This document shows, in pieces, positions 43,585 to 52,099 of a stretch of DNA of 64,000 bases. The translations under genes and the position numbers were made by a program. The notes under the pieces were generated by a model. The model made no database searches. It saw nothing but the letters and a program-made list of their open reading frames with translations, and had not been told where the DNA came from. The stretch is from the NCBI RefSeq assembly GCF_009766085.1, contig NZ_LMUF01000010.1, positions 124,530 to 188,529 on the forward strand, read 5' to 3'. Source of the DNA: Burkholderia sp. S171 (lineage in GTDB: Bacteria > Pseudomonadota > Gammaproteobacteria > Burkholderiales > Burkholderiaceae). Each line of letters begins with the position of its first letter. The stretch's first letter is position 1.

Positions 43585-44358
43585 ATGACTGTTCCCCTGA
43601 CGCAGCGGCAGCAGCAGGCGAAGGACGCATTCACGCATGTGCACGGCACATGGAGCGATGGCTGGGAGAGCCTGCTGCGCCTCGACGTCGGCTTCTTCGA
43701 GGCTTACGTGGCGTTCTCGGCGGTGCCGTCGAAGAAGAATCATCTCGAGGACAAGGTAAAGGCGTTTGTCGCGATCACCGCCTGTGCGGCCGCCACTCAC
43801 CTTTACGCGCCGGGCGTGGCGCAGCAAATTGGCGCGGCGCTTCGCGCGGGTGCAACGCGTGCGGAACTGGTCGAAGTGATCCAGCTTGCGAGCACGGTGG
43901 GCATTCATGCGGCGAACGTTGGCGTGCCCGTGTTGATTGAAGTGCTCGAAGAAGAGGGCCTGCGTCAAGGCCCGGCGCCGCTCGATGCCCGCCGTACCGC
44001 GCTGAAGGAAAGCTTCATCGAGAATCGCGGGTATTGGCATTCGTCATGGGAAGGTTTTCTCGAACTCGATCCTGAGCTGTTTGAAACCTACGTGGCGTTT
44101 TCTTCCGTGCCGTGGCGTGAGGGCGTACTGGAACCCAAGGTCAAGGAGTTCATGTACTGTGCGTTCGATGCTGCCGCGACACACCTCTACGTGCCGGGCC
44201 TGAAGCTGCACATGCGCAATGCACTTCGCTACGGTGCGACGGCAGAGGAAATCATGGAAGTACTGGAAATTGTCAGCACCATCGGCATACACGGCGCGGT
44301 ACTCGCTGCGCCGATCCTTGAAGCCGCTTTGGATGAGTTCGAAATGAGCAACGTGTAG
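43585..44358 (+). CDS. Tandem carboxymuconolactone-decarboxylase-domain protein
   Basis: A 257-residue protein with two related halves. The first CMD domain is around 50-120 (CAAATHLYAPGVAQQIGAAL) and the second around 185-255 (AAATHLYVPGLKLHMRNALR). Each has the internal THLY-PG and GAT-xE-E motifs, pointing to duplication and fusion. No CxxC redox pair is present. The gene directly follows the cupin. Confidence 0.86.
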   Translation: MTVPLTQRQQQAKDAFTHVHGTWSDGWESLLRLDVGFFEAYVAFSAVPSKKNHLEDKVKAFVAITACAAATHLYAPGVAQQIGAALRAGATRAELVEVIQLASTVGIHAANVGVPVLIEVLEEEGLRQGPAPLDARRTALKESFIENRGYWHSSWEGFLELDPELFETYVAFSSVPWREGVLEPKVKEFMYCAFDAAATHLYVPGLKLHMRNALRYGATAEEIMEVLEIVSTIGIHGAVLAAPILEAALDEFEMSNV

Positions 44359-44455
44359 GTCACGTCCGGTCGTGCAAAGTCTTGCGGAATGGCGGTTTCG
44401 GCCGGAACTTCGAGTATCATGGCTCACTGATAAATCGTCCGACGGGAATACAATC

Positions 44456-45130
44456 ATGGCAGCCGAAATGGATTTGATACGACCGGAAACGTTGCGACAT
44501 CAAGTCGAGACGGTCCTTCGGCAGGCCATCATGTCCGGGCGTTTTGCACCGGGTGCGCGACTGGTGGAACGTGAGTTGTGCGAGTCACTTGGCGTGAGCC
44601 GAACATCGATTCGGGAAGCCTTGCGCCGGCTCGAAGCCGAAAAGCTGGTCTGCAGCGTGCCGCACAAAGGACCTATGGTCGCGGTCATTTCGAAGAGCGA
44701 GGCGTCGGAGTTATATGCCATACGCGGTCTGCTCGAGGGGTTTGCAGCCGGCGAGTTTGCGCGCATAGCGAGCGACGCCGCCATCGCGCAGTTTGGAGAG
44801 GCCGTGAAGGCGCTCAAGGCGAAGGCCATGACAGGCGATCAGGCCGGCGTGCTGGCAGCGAAGACGGATCTGTATGACGTGTTGCTCGACAATTGCGGGA
44901 ACGGATTGGTGAAGGAAATACTGACCAGTCTTTATTCGCGGGTGAACCTGCTCCGCGCGACGTCGCTGATGCACCCCGACCGGTTGCCGTCGAGTCTCAA
45001 GGAAATCGACAAGCTGTTCAAAGCCCTAAAGGCGCGGGATGCGCAGACAGCCGAGGCTGCCGCGCGCTTGCATGTGGCGAATGCAGAGAAGGCGGCCATG
45101 CGGATGCTGGACGAAACCGGGAGCGAATAG
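44456..45130 (+). CDS. GntR-family (FCD) transcriptional regulator
   Basis: A 224-residue regulator with a winged helix at residues 8-75 (RELCESLGVSRTSIREALRRL) and an all-helical FCD effector domain. It lies inside the catabolic cluster and is the only regulator there. The two promoters at 35206 and 37956 carry a matching ATTGT-N3-ACAAT type operator, and an ATACAAT half-site sits 4 bases before its own ATG (44448-44454). It is therefore the probable repressor released by a pathway metabolite. ATG at 44456 is chosen by homology. Confidence 0.88.
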   Translation: MAAEMDLIRPETLRHQVETVLRQAIMSGRFAPGARLVERELCESLGVSRTSIREALRRLEAEKLVCSVPHKGPMVAVISKSEASELYAIRGLLEGFAAGEFARIASDAAIAQFGEAVKALKAKAMTGDQAGVLAAKTDLYDVLLDNCGNGLVKEILTSLYSRVNLLRATSLMHPDRLPSSLKEIDKLFKALKARDAQTAEAAARLHVANAEKAAMRMLDETGSE

Positions 45131-45137
45131 GAGTTAG

Positions 45138-45157
45138 CCCGGGCGTTCGCGCCCGGG
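45138..45157 (+). terminator. Hairpin with UUCG tetraloop after the GntR gene
   Basis: CCCGGGCG-TTCG-CGCCCGGG is a perfect 8-bp stem closed by the very stable UUCG loop, 7 bases after the gntR stop. The following TTGTCGTCG is only weakly U-rich. It likely ends or attenuates transcription before the SDR gene at 45212. Confidence 0.6.
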
Positions 45158-45211
45158 TTGTCGTCGCGGAGTTCAAGCTGGAAGCTTCTCATTTGATTAG
45201 GATTACTTTTC

Positions 45212-45991
45212 ATGAAAGGAAAATCTGCGCTAGTCACCGGGTCGTCAGATGGGCTCGGATTTGCAATGGCTGAAGGCCTCGCCCGCTCGGGTTGCAACGT
45301 CGTGCTGCATGGACTCGAACCACCGGAGGCCATGAGCGACGCCCTGGCGCGGATCGAGCAGGAATACGGGGTCAAGGCAGCGTATGTTCAAGCGGACCTG
45401 ACCGACCCTGCTGCGGTCTCGACCTTGATGAACACGGCTCGCGAACGCACAGGTGGCGTCGATATCCTGATCAACAACGCGGTTGTCCGGCACTTTGCGT
45501 CGATTGAGGATTTTCCCGCCGACCGATGGAACCAGGCGCTGGCAGTTAACCTGACGGCTGCGTTTCACGCCATCCAGAAGGTCCTGCCCGACATGCGTGC
45601 GCGTGGCTGGGGTCGCATTTTCAACATGACATCGGTGTATGGATCACGCGCCACGCCAAACCGCGTGGATTATGTGACGACCAAGACGGCGTTGCTCGGG
45701 TTGACGCGTGCGGTTGCAGTCGAGACGGTTCATCAAGGTATTACGTGCAATGCGATCTGTCCGGGAACGGTGAAGACACCGAATATAGAAAGTAGGATCG
45801 AGAAGTTGATGGAGGAGAAAGGCCTCGGCCATAGTGACGCGGTCAAGCAGTTCCTGACGGGCAAGCAACCTACCGGCAAATTTGTCAGCGCGGCACATGT
45901 AGCAGAACTCGTTGTGTTCCTTTGCTCCGACGCGGGCAGTCAGATAACCGGGGCCATGATGCCGATGGAAGGCGGCTGGCTCGCGGGCTGA
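45212..45991 (+). CDS. Short-chain dehydrogenase, 3-hydroxybutyrate-dehydrogenase-like
   Basis: A 259-residue SDR with TGSSDGLG at residues 9-16, NNAV, Ser in MTSVYGSR and YVTTK (Tyr/Lys). The C-terminal Q-ITGAMMPMEGGW matches the PHA/3-hydroxybutyrate dehydrogenase branch. It should act on a short beta-hydroxy or cyclic hydroxy acid with NAD. It precedes the MmgE/PrpD gene by 29 bases. Confidence 0.85.
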   Translation: MKGKSALVTGSSDGLGFAMAEGLARSGCNVVLHGLEPPEAMSDALARIEQEYGVKAAYVQADLTDPAAVSTLMNTARERTGGVDILINNAVVRHFASIEDFPADRWNQALAVNLTAAFHAIQKVLPDMRARGWGRIFNMTSVYGSRATPNRVDYVTTKTALLGLTRAVAVETVHQGITCNAICPGTVKTPNIESRIEKLMEEKGLGHSDAVKQFLTGKQPTGKFVSAAHVAELVVFLCSDAGSQITGAMMPMEGGWLAG

Positions 45992-46020
45992 ACGCATCCG
46001 GTGATACGCAGGAGACGTTT

Positions 46021-47364
46021 ATGAAAGACATCACGCGTACGCTGGCCTCGTTTGTCGGGCAGACGCAGTGGGAAGACATTCCGCCGAAGGTGCGCCATGA
46101 GGCGAAGCGCGCGCTGGTGAATTACTTCGCAGTAGCGCTCGCGGGTTGCTCGGATCCAGGCATCTGTAAAGCCGTAAGCGTGTACGGTCGCTTCAGTTCG
46201 GCGCGTGAAGCAGGGCTGGTCGGGCGCGGCGAGAAGACCGACATTTTGAATGCGGCCGCGCTGAACGCGATGAGCGCGAACGTCTTCGATTTCGACGATA
46301 CCCACTTGCCCACCATCATTCACCCTACCGCGCCGGTCGCCGCGCCGTTGTTCGCGCTCGCGCAGAAGTCGCTGTTGAGCGGCAGGCAATGGTTGCTGGC
46401 GTTTGTACTGGGCGTGGAAATCGAGTGCCGGCTGGGCAATGCGGTGTCGCCCGGGCACTATCAGCGCGGCTGGCACATCACCTCCACGTGCGGCGTGTTC
46501 GGCGCGGCGGCGGCCATTGCGAAGGCGCTGAATTTGGACACTGACCAAATCGGCTGGGCATTCGGCAATGCATCGGCGCAATCGTCCGGGCTGGTTGAAA
46601 CGCTGGGCAGCATGTCGAAGAGCATTAGCGTAGGCAACGCGGCCCGTAATGGCCTGCTCTCGGCGTTGCTGGCGCAAGAAGGTTTCGCTGGACCCGAGCG
46701 GCCCATCGAAGGCGAGCGCGGCTTCCTGCACGTGATGAGCGACGCCACCGACGCTGCTATCGCCTCCGTATTCGCCACGCTCGGCAGTGAATGGGCGCTC
46801 TTATCGAATACGTACAAGCCGTATCCGTGCGGCGTCGTGCTCAATCCGGTCATCGAGGCGTGCCTTGAACTATCGTCGACACCGGGTTTCTCTTTCGCCG
46901 ATGTCGAGCGCGTAACACTCCGGGGTCACCCTTTGCTGCGCGCGCGTACAGACCGGTCGAACATCACGCTCGGCCGCGAAGCGCAGGTCAGCGCGCAACA
47001 CAGCGTCGCGGTCGCATTGGCCAGAGGTCGAGCGGGTCTTGCTGAGTTCACCGATGCAGAGGTGAATGATCCGCTGTTGCGAGCCTTCGCGAGCCGCCTT
47101 GAGTTCGTCGATGACCCCGCGTATTCCGTCGAAGCGGCGCAGGTGACGCTCACCTTGCGGTCGGGCGAGACCATGTCACGTCGTATCGATGCAGCGCGTG
47201 GCAGCCTGCAAGCGCCGCTTACGGATATTGATCTGGAAAACAAGCTCAGGGCGTTGGCCGAATATGGCGGGTCTGGTTGCAAACCTGCTCCATTGATCGC
47301 CGCGCTATGGACGCTGGACAGCGCGCCTGATTCGTCCTTGCCCATGCAGCTCGCCTGTTCGTAA
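46021..47364 (+). CDS. MmgE/PrpD-family dehydratase/decarboxylase-like protein
   Basis: A 447-residue MmgE/PrpD protein. Family blocks include VFDFDDTHLPTIIHPTAPVA (about residues 90-110), GWHITSTCGVFGAAAA and YKPYPCGVVLNP. Characterised relatives are 2-methylcitrate dehydratase, cis-aconitate decarboxylase and iminodisuccinate epimerase, so a hydroxy-di/tricarboxylate is a plausible substrate. CAGGAGA precedes the ATG at 46021. This enzyme is the best clue that the pathway passes through a branched polycarboxylate. Confidence 0.88.
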   Translation: MKDITRTLASFVGQTQWEDIPPKVRHEAKRALVNYFAVALAGCSDPGICKAVSVYGRFSSAREAGLVGRGEKTDILNAAALNAMSANVFDFDDTHLPTIIHPTAPVAAPLFALAQKSLLSGRQWLLAFVLGVEIECRLGNAVSPGHYQRGWHITSTCGVFGAAAAIAKALNLDTDQIGWAFGNASAQSSGLVETLGSMSKSISVGNAARNGLLSALLAQEGFAGPERPIEGERGFLHVMSDATDAAIASVFATLGSEWALLSNTYKPYPCGVVLNPVIEACLELSSTPGFSFADVERVTLRGHPLLRARTDRSNITLGREAQVSAQHSVAVALARGRAGLAEFTDAEVNDPLLRAFASRLEFVDDPAYSVEAAQVTLTLRSGETMSRRIDAARGSLQAPLTDIDLENKLRALAEYGGSGCKPAPLIAALWTLDSAPDSSLPMQLACS

Positions 47365-47420
47365 GTCTATAAGCGTACGCATGTCGCACGCACACCATTC
47401 ATCACTGTCGAGGAAACATC

Positions 47421-48320
47421 ATGTCGGAGCATATGAAGTTGGGCTTTGTGGGTATCGGCGTCATGGGACGTCCCATGGCGCGTCGCCTGATCGAGCACGG
47501 TCATTCCCTGGTGATCTACGATCGCGACGAGCATGCGCTGGCGGAGTTGTCGGAGATTGGCGCCAAGGTGGCGAGCAGTGCGCGCGAAGTTGCCGATAGC
47601 GTGCAAGTCGTTTTCACGAGCCTGCCCACGCCCGCTATCTTCAAGGAAGTCGCATTGGGTGCGCATGGACTGGTACACGGCAAGACAATCAAGATCCTGG
47701 TCGACCTGTCCACCGTCGGCTCGCGCACGGAACAGGAAGTAGCGGCCGGACTGCTTGAAAAAGGCATCGAAACCGTCGACGCCCCCATCAGCGGCGGCGC
47801 GGCTGGCGCGCAAAAAGGCACGCTCGCCGTCATGGCCGCGGGCAAGCCGGAAGCCGTTGCTCAGGTACGCGAACTATTCGATATCTTCGGGAAGGTGATT
47901 ATCGTAGGGGAGAAGGCAGGGCAGGCGCAATTACTCAAGCTGCTGAACAACATGCTTTCTTCGACGGCGTTTGCGATTACTTCAGAAGCTTTCGTGGCCG
48001 GCGTGAAGGGAGGGCTCGACCCGGAAGTGATGATGTCGGCGTTCAACGCGGGTAGCGGCAAGAACGGCGCGACGCTCGATAAATTCCCGAAGCAGGTGTT
48101 GCCGCGCACGTTCGATTTCGGCTTCCCGATCGGCAGTGTCTGCAAGGACATCGGACTCGCGGTGGAAGAGTGCCAGGCGCTCGGCGTGCCAATGTGGTTA
48201 GGCAATACTGCACGTCAGGTATGGAACTACGCGGCAATGCAGGACGGCAAGTCTCGCGACATGACCGAACTCGTCAAGTACGTCGAGAGCTGGTCGGATG
48301 GAAAGGGTATCGCTGGTTAG
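47421..48320 (+). CDS. 3-Hydroxyisobutyrate-dehydrogenase-family oxidoreductase, copy 3
   Basis: A 299-residue beta-hydroxyacid dehydrogenase with GFVGIGVMGRPM near residue 9, DAPISGGAAGAQKGT near 120 and catalytic Lys in QLLKLLNNML near 172. The substrate motif is intermediate between copies 1 and 2. It closes the catabolic cluster on this strand; after it lie 143 bases to the convergent lipoprotein. Confidence 0.87.
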   Translation: MSEHMKLGFVGIGVMGRPMARRLIEHGHSLVIYDRDEHALAELSEIGAKVASSAREVADSVQVVFTSLPTPAIFKEVALGAHGLVHGKTIKILVDLSTVGSRTEQEVAAGLLEKGIETVDAPISGGAAGAQKGTLAVMAAGKPEAVAQVRELFDIFGKVIIVGEKAGQAQLLKLLNNMLSSTAFAITSEAFVAGVKGGLDPEVMMSAFNAGSGKNGATLDKFPKQVLPRTFDFGFPIGSVCKDIGLAVEECQALGVPMWLGNTARQVWNYAAMQDGKSRDMTELVKYVESWSDGKGIAG

Positions 48321-48429
48321 AAGCCGGGCGGAAGGTGTCGCAGGTCTCTTGGCGTGAACTGAAAGAGCCGCTTCTACCTTCGCGACGTAGGGTTGTTGCC
48401 CGGTGAGGGACTTCGGGGAATCCCGGTAT

Positions 48430-48447
48430 GTCGGCCAACGGGCCGAC
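48430..48447. terminator. Hairpin between convergent genes
   Basis: GTCGGCC-AACG-GGCCGAC is a perfect 7-bp stem between the dehydrogenase (plus) and the glycine-rich lipoprotein (minus, stop at 48464). It has no U-tract on either side, so it would be at best a bidirectional pausing or rho-assisted site. Confidence 0.4.
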
Positions 48448-48463
48448 GGGGTTAAGTGGATAC

Positions 48464-48676
48464 TCAGGTCACAGAAGTTGTATGTGGCACGATGACCGCA
48501 CCCTGCGGGCCGCCCCCGCCTGGCCCACCACCTGGTCCACCACCTGGCCCTCCGCCTGGGCCTCCATGTCCGGGGCCGCCCCAACCTCCGCCGCCGCCCG
48601 GTGGCGGTCCCCACCAGCATCCGCCAAGTAGCGATGTCGCGGCCGCAAGCGCCGCCATAGCTGCAATCTTTCTCAT
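48464..48676 (-). CDS. Small Gly/Pro-rich lipoprotein
   Basis: A 70-residue protein. The first 20 residues form a lipoprotein signal (MRKIAAMAALAAATS, lipobox LLGGC with Cys at 20). The mature peptide is about 50 residues of WWGPPPGGGGGWGG followed by GGGP repeats, then a short polar tail. A purine-rich AGGGGGA lies upstream of the ATG at 48676. It should be anchored in the envelope as a flexible, unstructured chain. Tiny lipoproteins of this kind occur in Burkholderiaceae; the function is unknown. Confidence 0.75.
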   Translation of the reverse strand: MRKIAAMAALAAATSLLGGCWWGPPPGGGGGWGGPGHGGPGGGPGGGPGGGPGGGGPQGAVIVPHTTSVT

Positions 48677-49366
48677 ACTTTTTTCCCCCTGGTTTTCGGT
48701 GAGCTTCGTTCGTTCGTGCACTCCTATATGCACTCGATACTTCGCTTGAGCTGCATGACGGGTCCGAACTTAACAGCTTCGACCGAAGCCACTTGCTTCG
48801 CCGAGTAACCAAACGATAACGACGGCTCTCTCAGTAAGCCGGGTCCGAACGCTTGCCACAGACGTGGGGTCAACGCGCCACGGATGTTTGCGCGACGCAT
48901 CGTGCGTCCTGCGCACTAACCGAACGATACAAAATGCAATATGGGGTAAGCCCTTGGCGATGGTTCGTAAGCAGCTTCGCCATTCAGGCGGCCGGGGATC
49001 AAGGAGACCGCGTCATTTCGGCGTCCGCCGCGCCGCACGGGCAATCAACCGCGGCAAACCAAGTCCTCCGACCGAGGCGCATCTGACTCTTTTCTTGTCC
49101 TCAATGCGTAGTAAAACTATCAAACGAACTAAAACTAAGAATCACATGCTGTTGAGAAATTAGATTATAAAAATACCATAAGCCATTGCTATAAATAGAT
49201 TTATACCGCTTTCATCGGAACCAAGAGTACAAACCCTAAGTTGTCGATTTCCAAGAAGAGTCCTACATTGGCGTTGTAATACTACGAATAAAAACAAGTT
49301 TACTACCGGCTTGGATCTACCAAACATCCAGCGTCGGTCCTCTTTATCGGTGATTGAGGAGACAAC
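48677..49366. promoter_or_regulatory. Control region before the second sugar ABC operon
   Basis: No credible gene is seen in these 690 bases; short frames lack start signals and homology. The right end is AT-rich and carries TATAAA-TAGA-TTTATA at 49191-49206, a dyad that may be the RpiR operator or part of the promoter. GCTTCG-AC-CGAAGC lies at 48776-48789. GGGTCCGAAC occurs twice (near 48760 and 48841), as does TAACC-AACGATA (near 48807 and 48918), suggesting a degenerate local duplication. Confidence 0.4.
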
Positions 49367-50452
49367 ATGGAAGACGCTTTGAAAGGTGTATCGCGCAGAA
49401 AATTCCTCGCGAACCTGGCTGCCACCGCTGGCGCGCTGTCCTTGCCAACGCTGGGAGCCGCGCAACAAAAACCGTTCGTGCCGTACAGCAACAAGAGCCT
49501 CGACTACTACTTCTTTGCCACCCAGCAGGAAGCCGTCAAGCGCGCTGTCGAAGCAAAGGGCTGGACGTTCCAGGCCGTCAACGCCAACTTCAGTACCACG
49601 ACGCAACTCGAACAATGGCAGAGCCTTCTGCTCAAGAATCCGTCCGCCATCATCTCCGACCCGATCGATAGCCAGGCTATCGTCAGCGCTATCAAGAAGT
49701 ACAACTTCAAGAAAATTCCAGTCGGCATCATCGATACCCCGGCGCTGGGTGGCGACGTCGCCGTGACCGTCGATTTCGATAACTACGCGGGCGGTGTCAT
49801 GGCCGCCGAAGCCATTGCCGATGCGTTGAAGAAGAAGCATGGGTCGCCCAAAGGCACGGTGCTGAACTGCTACGGCGCGCTGCAATCGGTCGCGTGGCGC
49901 CTGCGCAAGGAGGGCATGGAAGCGACCTTCAAAAAGTATCCGGATATCAAGTTGATCAGCCGGCCGACCGAAGGGTTGCTGAAAAACATGCTGTCGGTGA
50001 CGCTCGCGACGCTGTCCGAATACCCCGACCTCGATGCAGTGCACGCACCTAGCGACTCGCCGGCGCGCGGCATTGTCACGGCATTGCAGCAGAAGGGAAA
50101 ATGGAAGAAAGTGGGCGAGCAGGGCCACGTGATCTTCGTGAATATTGACGGTGAGCCGGCCGCGCTGCAATGGATTGCCGATGGCTACATGGACGCCGTG
50201 GTGTCGCAGGACCCTATAGCGTACGCGCAGATCACGGTCGAGATGCTCGACAAATATTCGCTCAAAGGCCAACCGGTGCCGCTCGGTCCCTATCAAAACA
50301 GCCAGTATTTCTGGGAAAAAGCGCCGATCAACAAATCGGAGACAGGTCCGAGTCTCGTGATCCAGCCGTTTATCGTCGACGCCAGCTCGGTCAAGGACAA
50401 GCGTCAGTGGGGCAACATCGCGTACAACGAATGGGGCCTGCGATACAGCTGA
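49367..50452 (+). CDS. Sugar-binding protein of an ABC importer, Tat signal
   Basis: A 361-residue type I periplasmic binding protein. The N-terminus has a twin-arginine motif SRRKFL followed by a hydrophobic stretch and a likely cleavage near LGAAQQ, so export is probably by Tat, unlike the Sec-exported protein at 5836. Binding-domain blocks include AIISDPIDSQAIV and VTVDFDNYAGG. It feeds the ATPase and permease downstream. Ligand not identified; the catabolic genes suggest a pentose or pentitol. Confidence 0.88.
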   Translation: MEDALKGVSRRKFLANLAATAGALSLPTLGAAQQKPFVPYSNKSLDYYFFATQQEAVKRAVEAKGWTFQAVNANFSTTTQLEQWQSLLLKNPSAIISDPIDSQAIVSAIKKYNFKKIPVGIIDTPALGGDVAVTVDFDNYAGGVMAAEAIADALKKKHGSPKGTVLNCYGALQSVAWRLRKEGMEATFKKYPDIKLISRPTEGLLKNMLSVTLATLSEYPDLDAVHAPSDSPARGIVTALQQKGKWKKVGEQGHVIFVNIDGEPAALQWIADGYMDAVVSQDPIAYAQITVEMLDKYSLKGQPVPLGPYQNSQYFWEKAPINKSETGPSLVIQPFIVDASSVKDKRQWGNIAYNEWGLRYS

Positions 50453-50499
50453 AGTGTGGTTACCAAAGCACCTGCACTCGCAGCAGTTCCTTGGTGCCC

Positions 50500-50525
50500 G
50501 GCGCCGCGACCTTTCGCGCGGCGCC
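50500..50525 (+). terminator. Hairpin between binding protein and ATPase genes
   Basis: GGCGCCGCG-ACCTTTCG-CGCGGCGCC is a perfect 9-bp GC stem in the 98-bp gap after the binding-protein gene. There is no U-tract. As in the ribitol operon, it likely stabilises the upstream mRNA and lowers downstream expression. Confidence 0.6.
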
Positions 50526-50550
50526 GATCGTCGAAACAGGACTTCCGATC

Positions 50551-52071
50551 ATGGCAGACAGCAGCACCGAGTACATATTGAGGACGGACAACCTCGTCAA
50601 GCGCTACAAGAATGTAGTGGCGCTCGATCATGTATCGATCAACATCCGGCGCAGCACGATCCACGGCTTGCTCGGCGAAAACGGCGCGGGCAAGTCGACG
50701 CTTGTCAGCCTGATCTCGGGCCTTACCGCGCCGACCGAGGGCACCATCACGTTCTCCGGCGAGCAAGTGCAGGGCTTCGACGTCAAGCAGATGGAAGCGC
50801 TGGGTGTATTCCTGGTAACGCAAGAGCCGATGATTGTCGAATCGATGTCGGTGGCGGACAACCTCATGCTCGGGCACTGGCCGGTCAAGCGCGGGTTCAC
50901 GAAGAGAGTCGACCAGCGTGCGCTGATGGCGAACGCGGTCGCCGCGCTCGAAGGCACCGGGCTCGACCCGCGCATGCCCGCGCGCACGCTGTCAGCGGTC
51001 GCCAAACGCAAGCTGAACATTCTGCGCGCGCTGCATAGCGGCGGGAAGCTCCTGATCCTCGACGAACCTACCGCCGCGCTGACCCTCGCCGACCGCGACC
51101 ATCTGTTCGGCTTCATGCGCAGCCTTAAAGCGCAGGGGGTCAGTTTCGTATTCATTTCGCACTACAACGAAGAAATTCTTGGCATCTGTGACGCGGTTTC
51201 AGTGCTGCGCAACGGGCGTCTTGCCGGCGAGATGGACGATATTTCATCGATCAATTCGGACAATTTGTCGGAGCTCGTGATCGGTCGCGATGTCCCGCTG
51301 TTTTATCGCGACCGGACAACGCAACATGCGTCGAGCGAAGCAGGGTGGCGTGTCGAAGGACTGACCGCACCCAACATAACGGTCGACAGTTTTTCGATCG
51401 CGCCCGGTGAAATTGTGGGTTTTGCGGGTTTGCCCGGATCGGGCGCGAAGGAGTTCGGGTTGTCATTGTTTGGCTCGAATCGCGCGAAGCAGGGGCACAT
51501 TACGCACGACAACCAGCGTCACGATTTTCCGCAGCATCCCGAAGACGCATTCGCACGTGGCATCGCCTATTTGTCCGATGACCGGCATCGCGACGGACTC
51601 GTCGGACTCCAAAGCATTGCGCAAAACATCACGCTCTCAAGTCTCGGCAAGGTCTCGCGCGGCGGCGTGATCGACGCATCCGCTGAAAAGCGGGTCGTCA
51701 AACGCTACTTCGATCACCTTCGCGTGAAGGCTGTGACGCCCAACGTGCTGCTTGGCACGCTAAGCGGCGGCAACCAGCAGAAGGTCTGCCTTGGTCGCGT
51801 GCTCGCGACAGAGCCCAGGCTCCTGATACTCGATGAACCCACGCGCGGTATCGACGTGGGCGTGAAGGAGGAGGTGCACCGGATCATCGATGCACTGACG
51901 CGCGAAGGCTTGAGCGTCATCGTCATTACGAGTGACCTGGACGAGATGGTGAGAATGGTTGACCGCGTCTGCATTTTCGTAGGCGGTCAGATCGAACAGG
52001 AATTTACCGGCGCGGACATCGACAAGGACGCCATTTTGCAGGCAGCGTTCGGCACCGCGCTTGCAAGTTGA
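50551..52071 (+). CDS. Sugar ABC transporter ATPase, two fused nucleotide-binding domains
   Basis: A 506-residue RbsA-type ATPase. Domain 1 has Walker A GENGAGKST near residue 42 and Walker B LLILDEPTAAL, but its signature is LSAVAKRKLNILRAL instead of LSGGQ. Domain 2 has a degenerate Walker A (GSGAKEFG), usual for this family, with intact signature LSGGNQQKVCLGRVL and LLILDEPTRGID. The altered signature of domain 1 is the odd point. ATG at 50551 begins homology; earlier in-frame sequence belongs to another frame of the binding protein. Confidence 0.9.
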   Translation: MADSSTEYILRTDNLVKRYKNVVALDHVSINIRRSTIHGLLGENGAGKSTLVSLISGLTAPTEGTITFSGEQVQGFDVKQMEALGVFLVTQEPMIVESMSVADNLMLGHWPVKRGFTKRVDQRALMANAVAALEGTGLDPRMPARTLSAVAKRKLNILRALHSGGKLLILDEPTAALTLADRDHLFGFMRSLKAQGVSFVFISHYNEEILGICDAVSVLRNGRLAGEMDDISSINSDNLSELVIGRDVPLFYRDRTTQHASSEAGWRVEGLTAPNITVDSFSIAPGEIVGFAGLPGSGAKEFGLSLFGSNRAKQGHITHDNQRHDFPQHPEDAFARGIAYLSDDRHRDGLVGLQSIAQNITLSSLGKVSRGGVIDASAEKRVVKRYFDHLRVKAVTPNVLLGTLSGGNQQKVCLGRVLATEPRLLILDEPTRGIDVGVKEEVHRIIDALTREGLSVIVITSDLDEMVRMVDRVCIFVGGQIEQEFTGADIDKDAILQAAFGTALAS

Positions 52072-52099
52072 GTTATCAGCAATATTCAGGAGCCAGGTC

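Noticed and set aside
48853..49163. Two overlapping open frames before the second sugar operon
   Set aside because: Arg/Ser/Thr-rich shadow-like composition, no ribosome site and no family; treated as intergenic.
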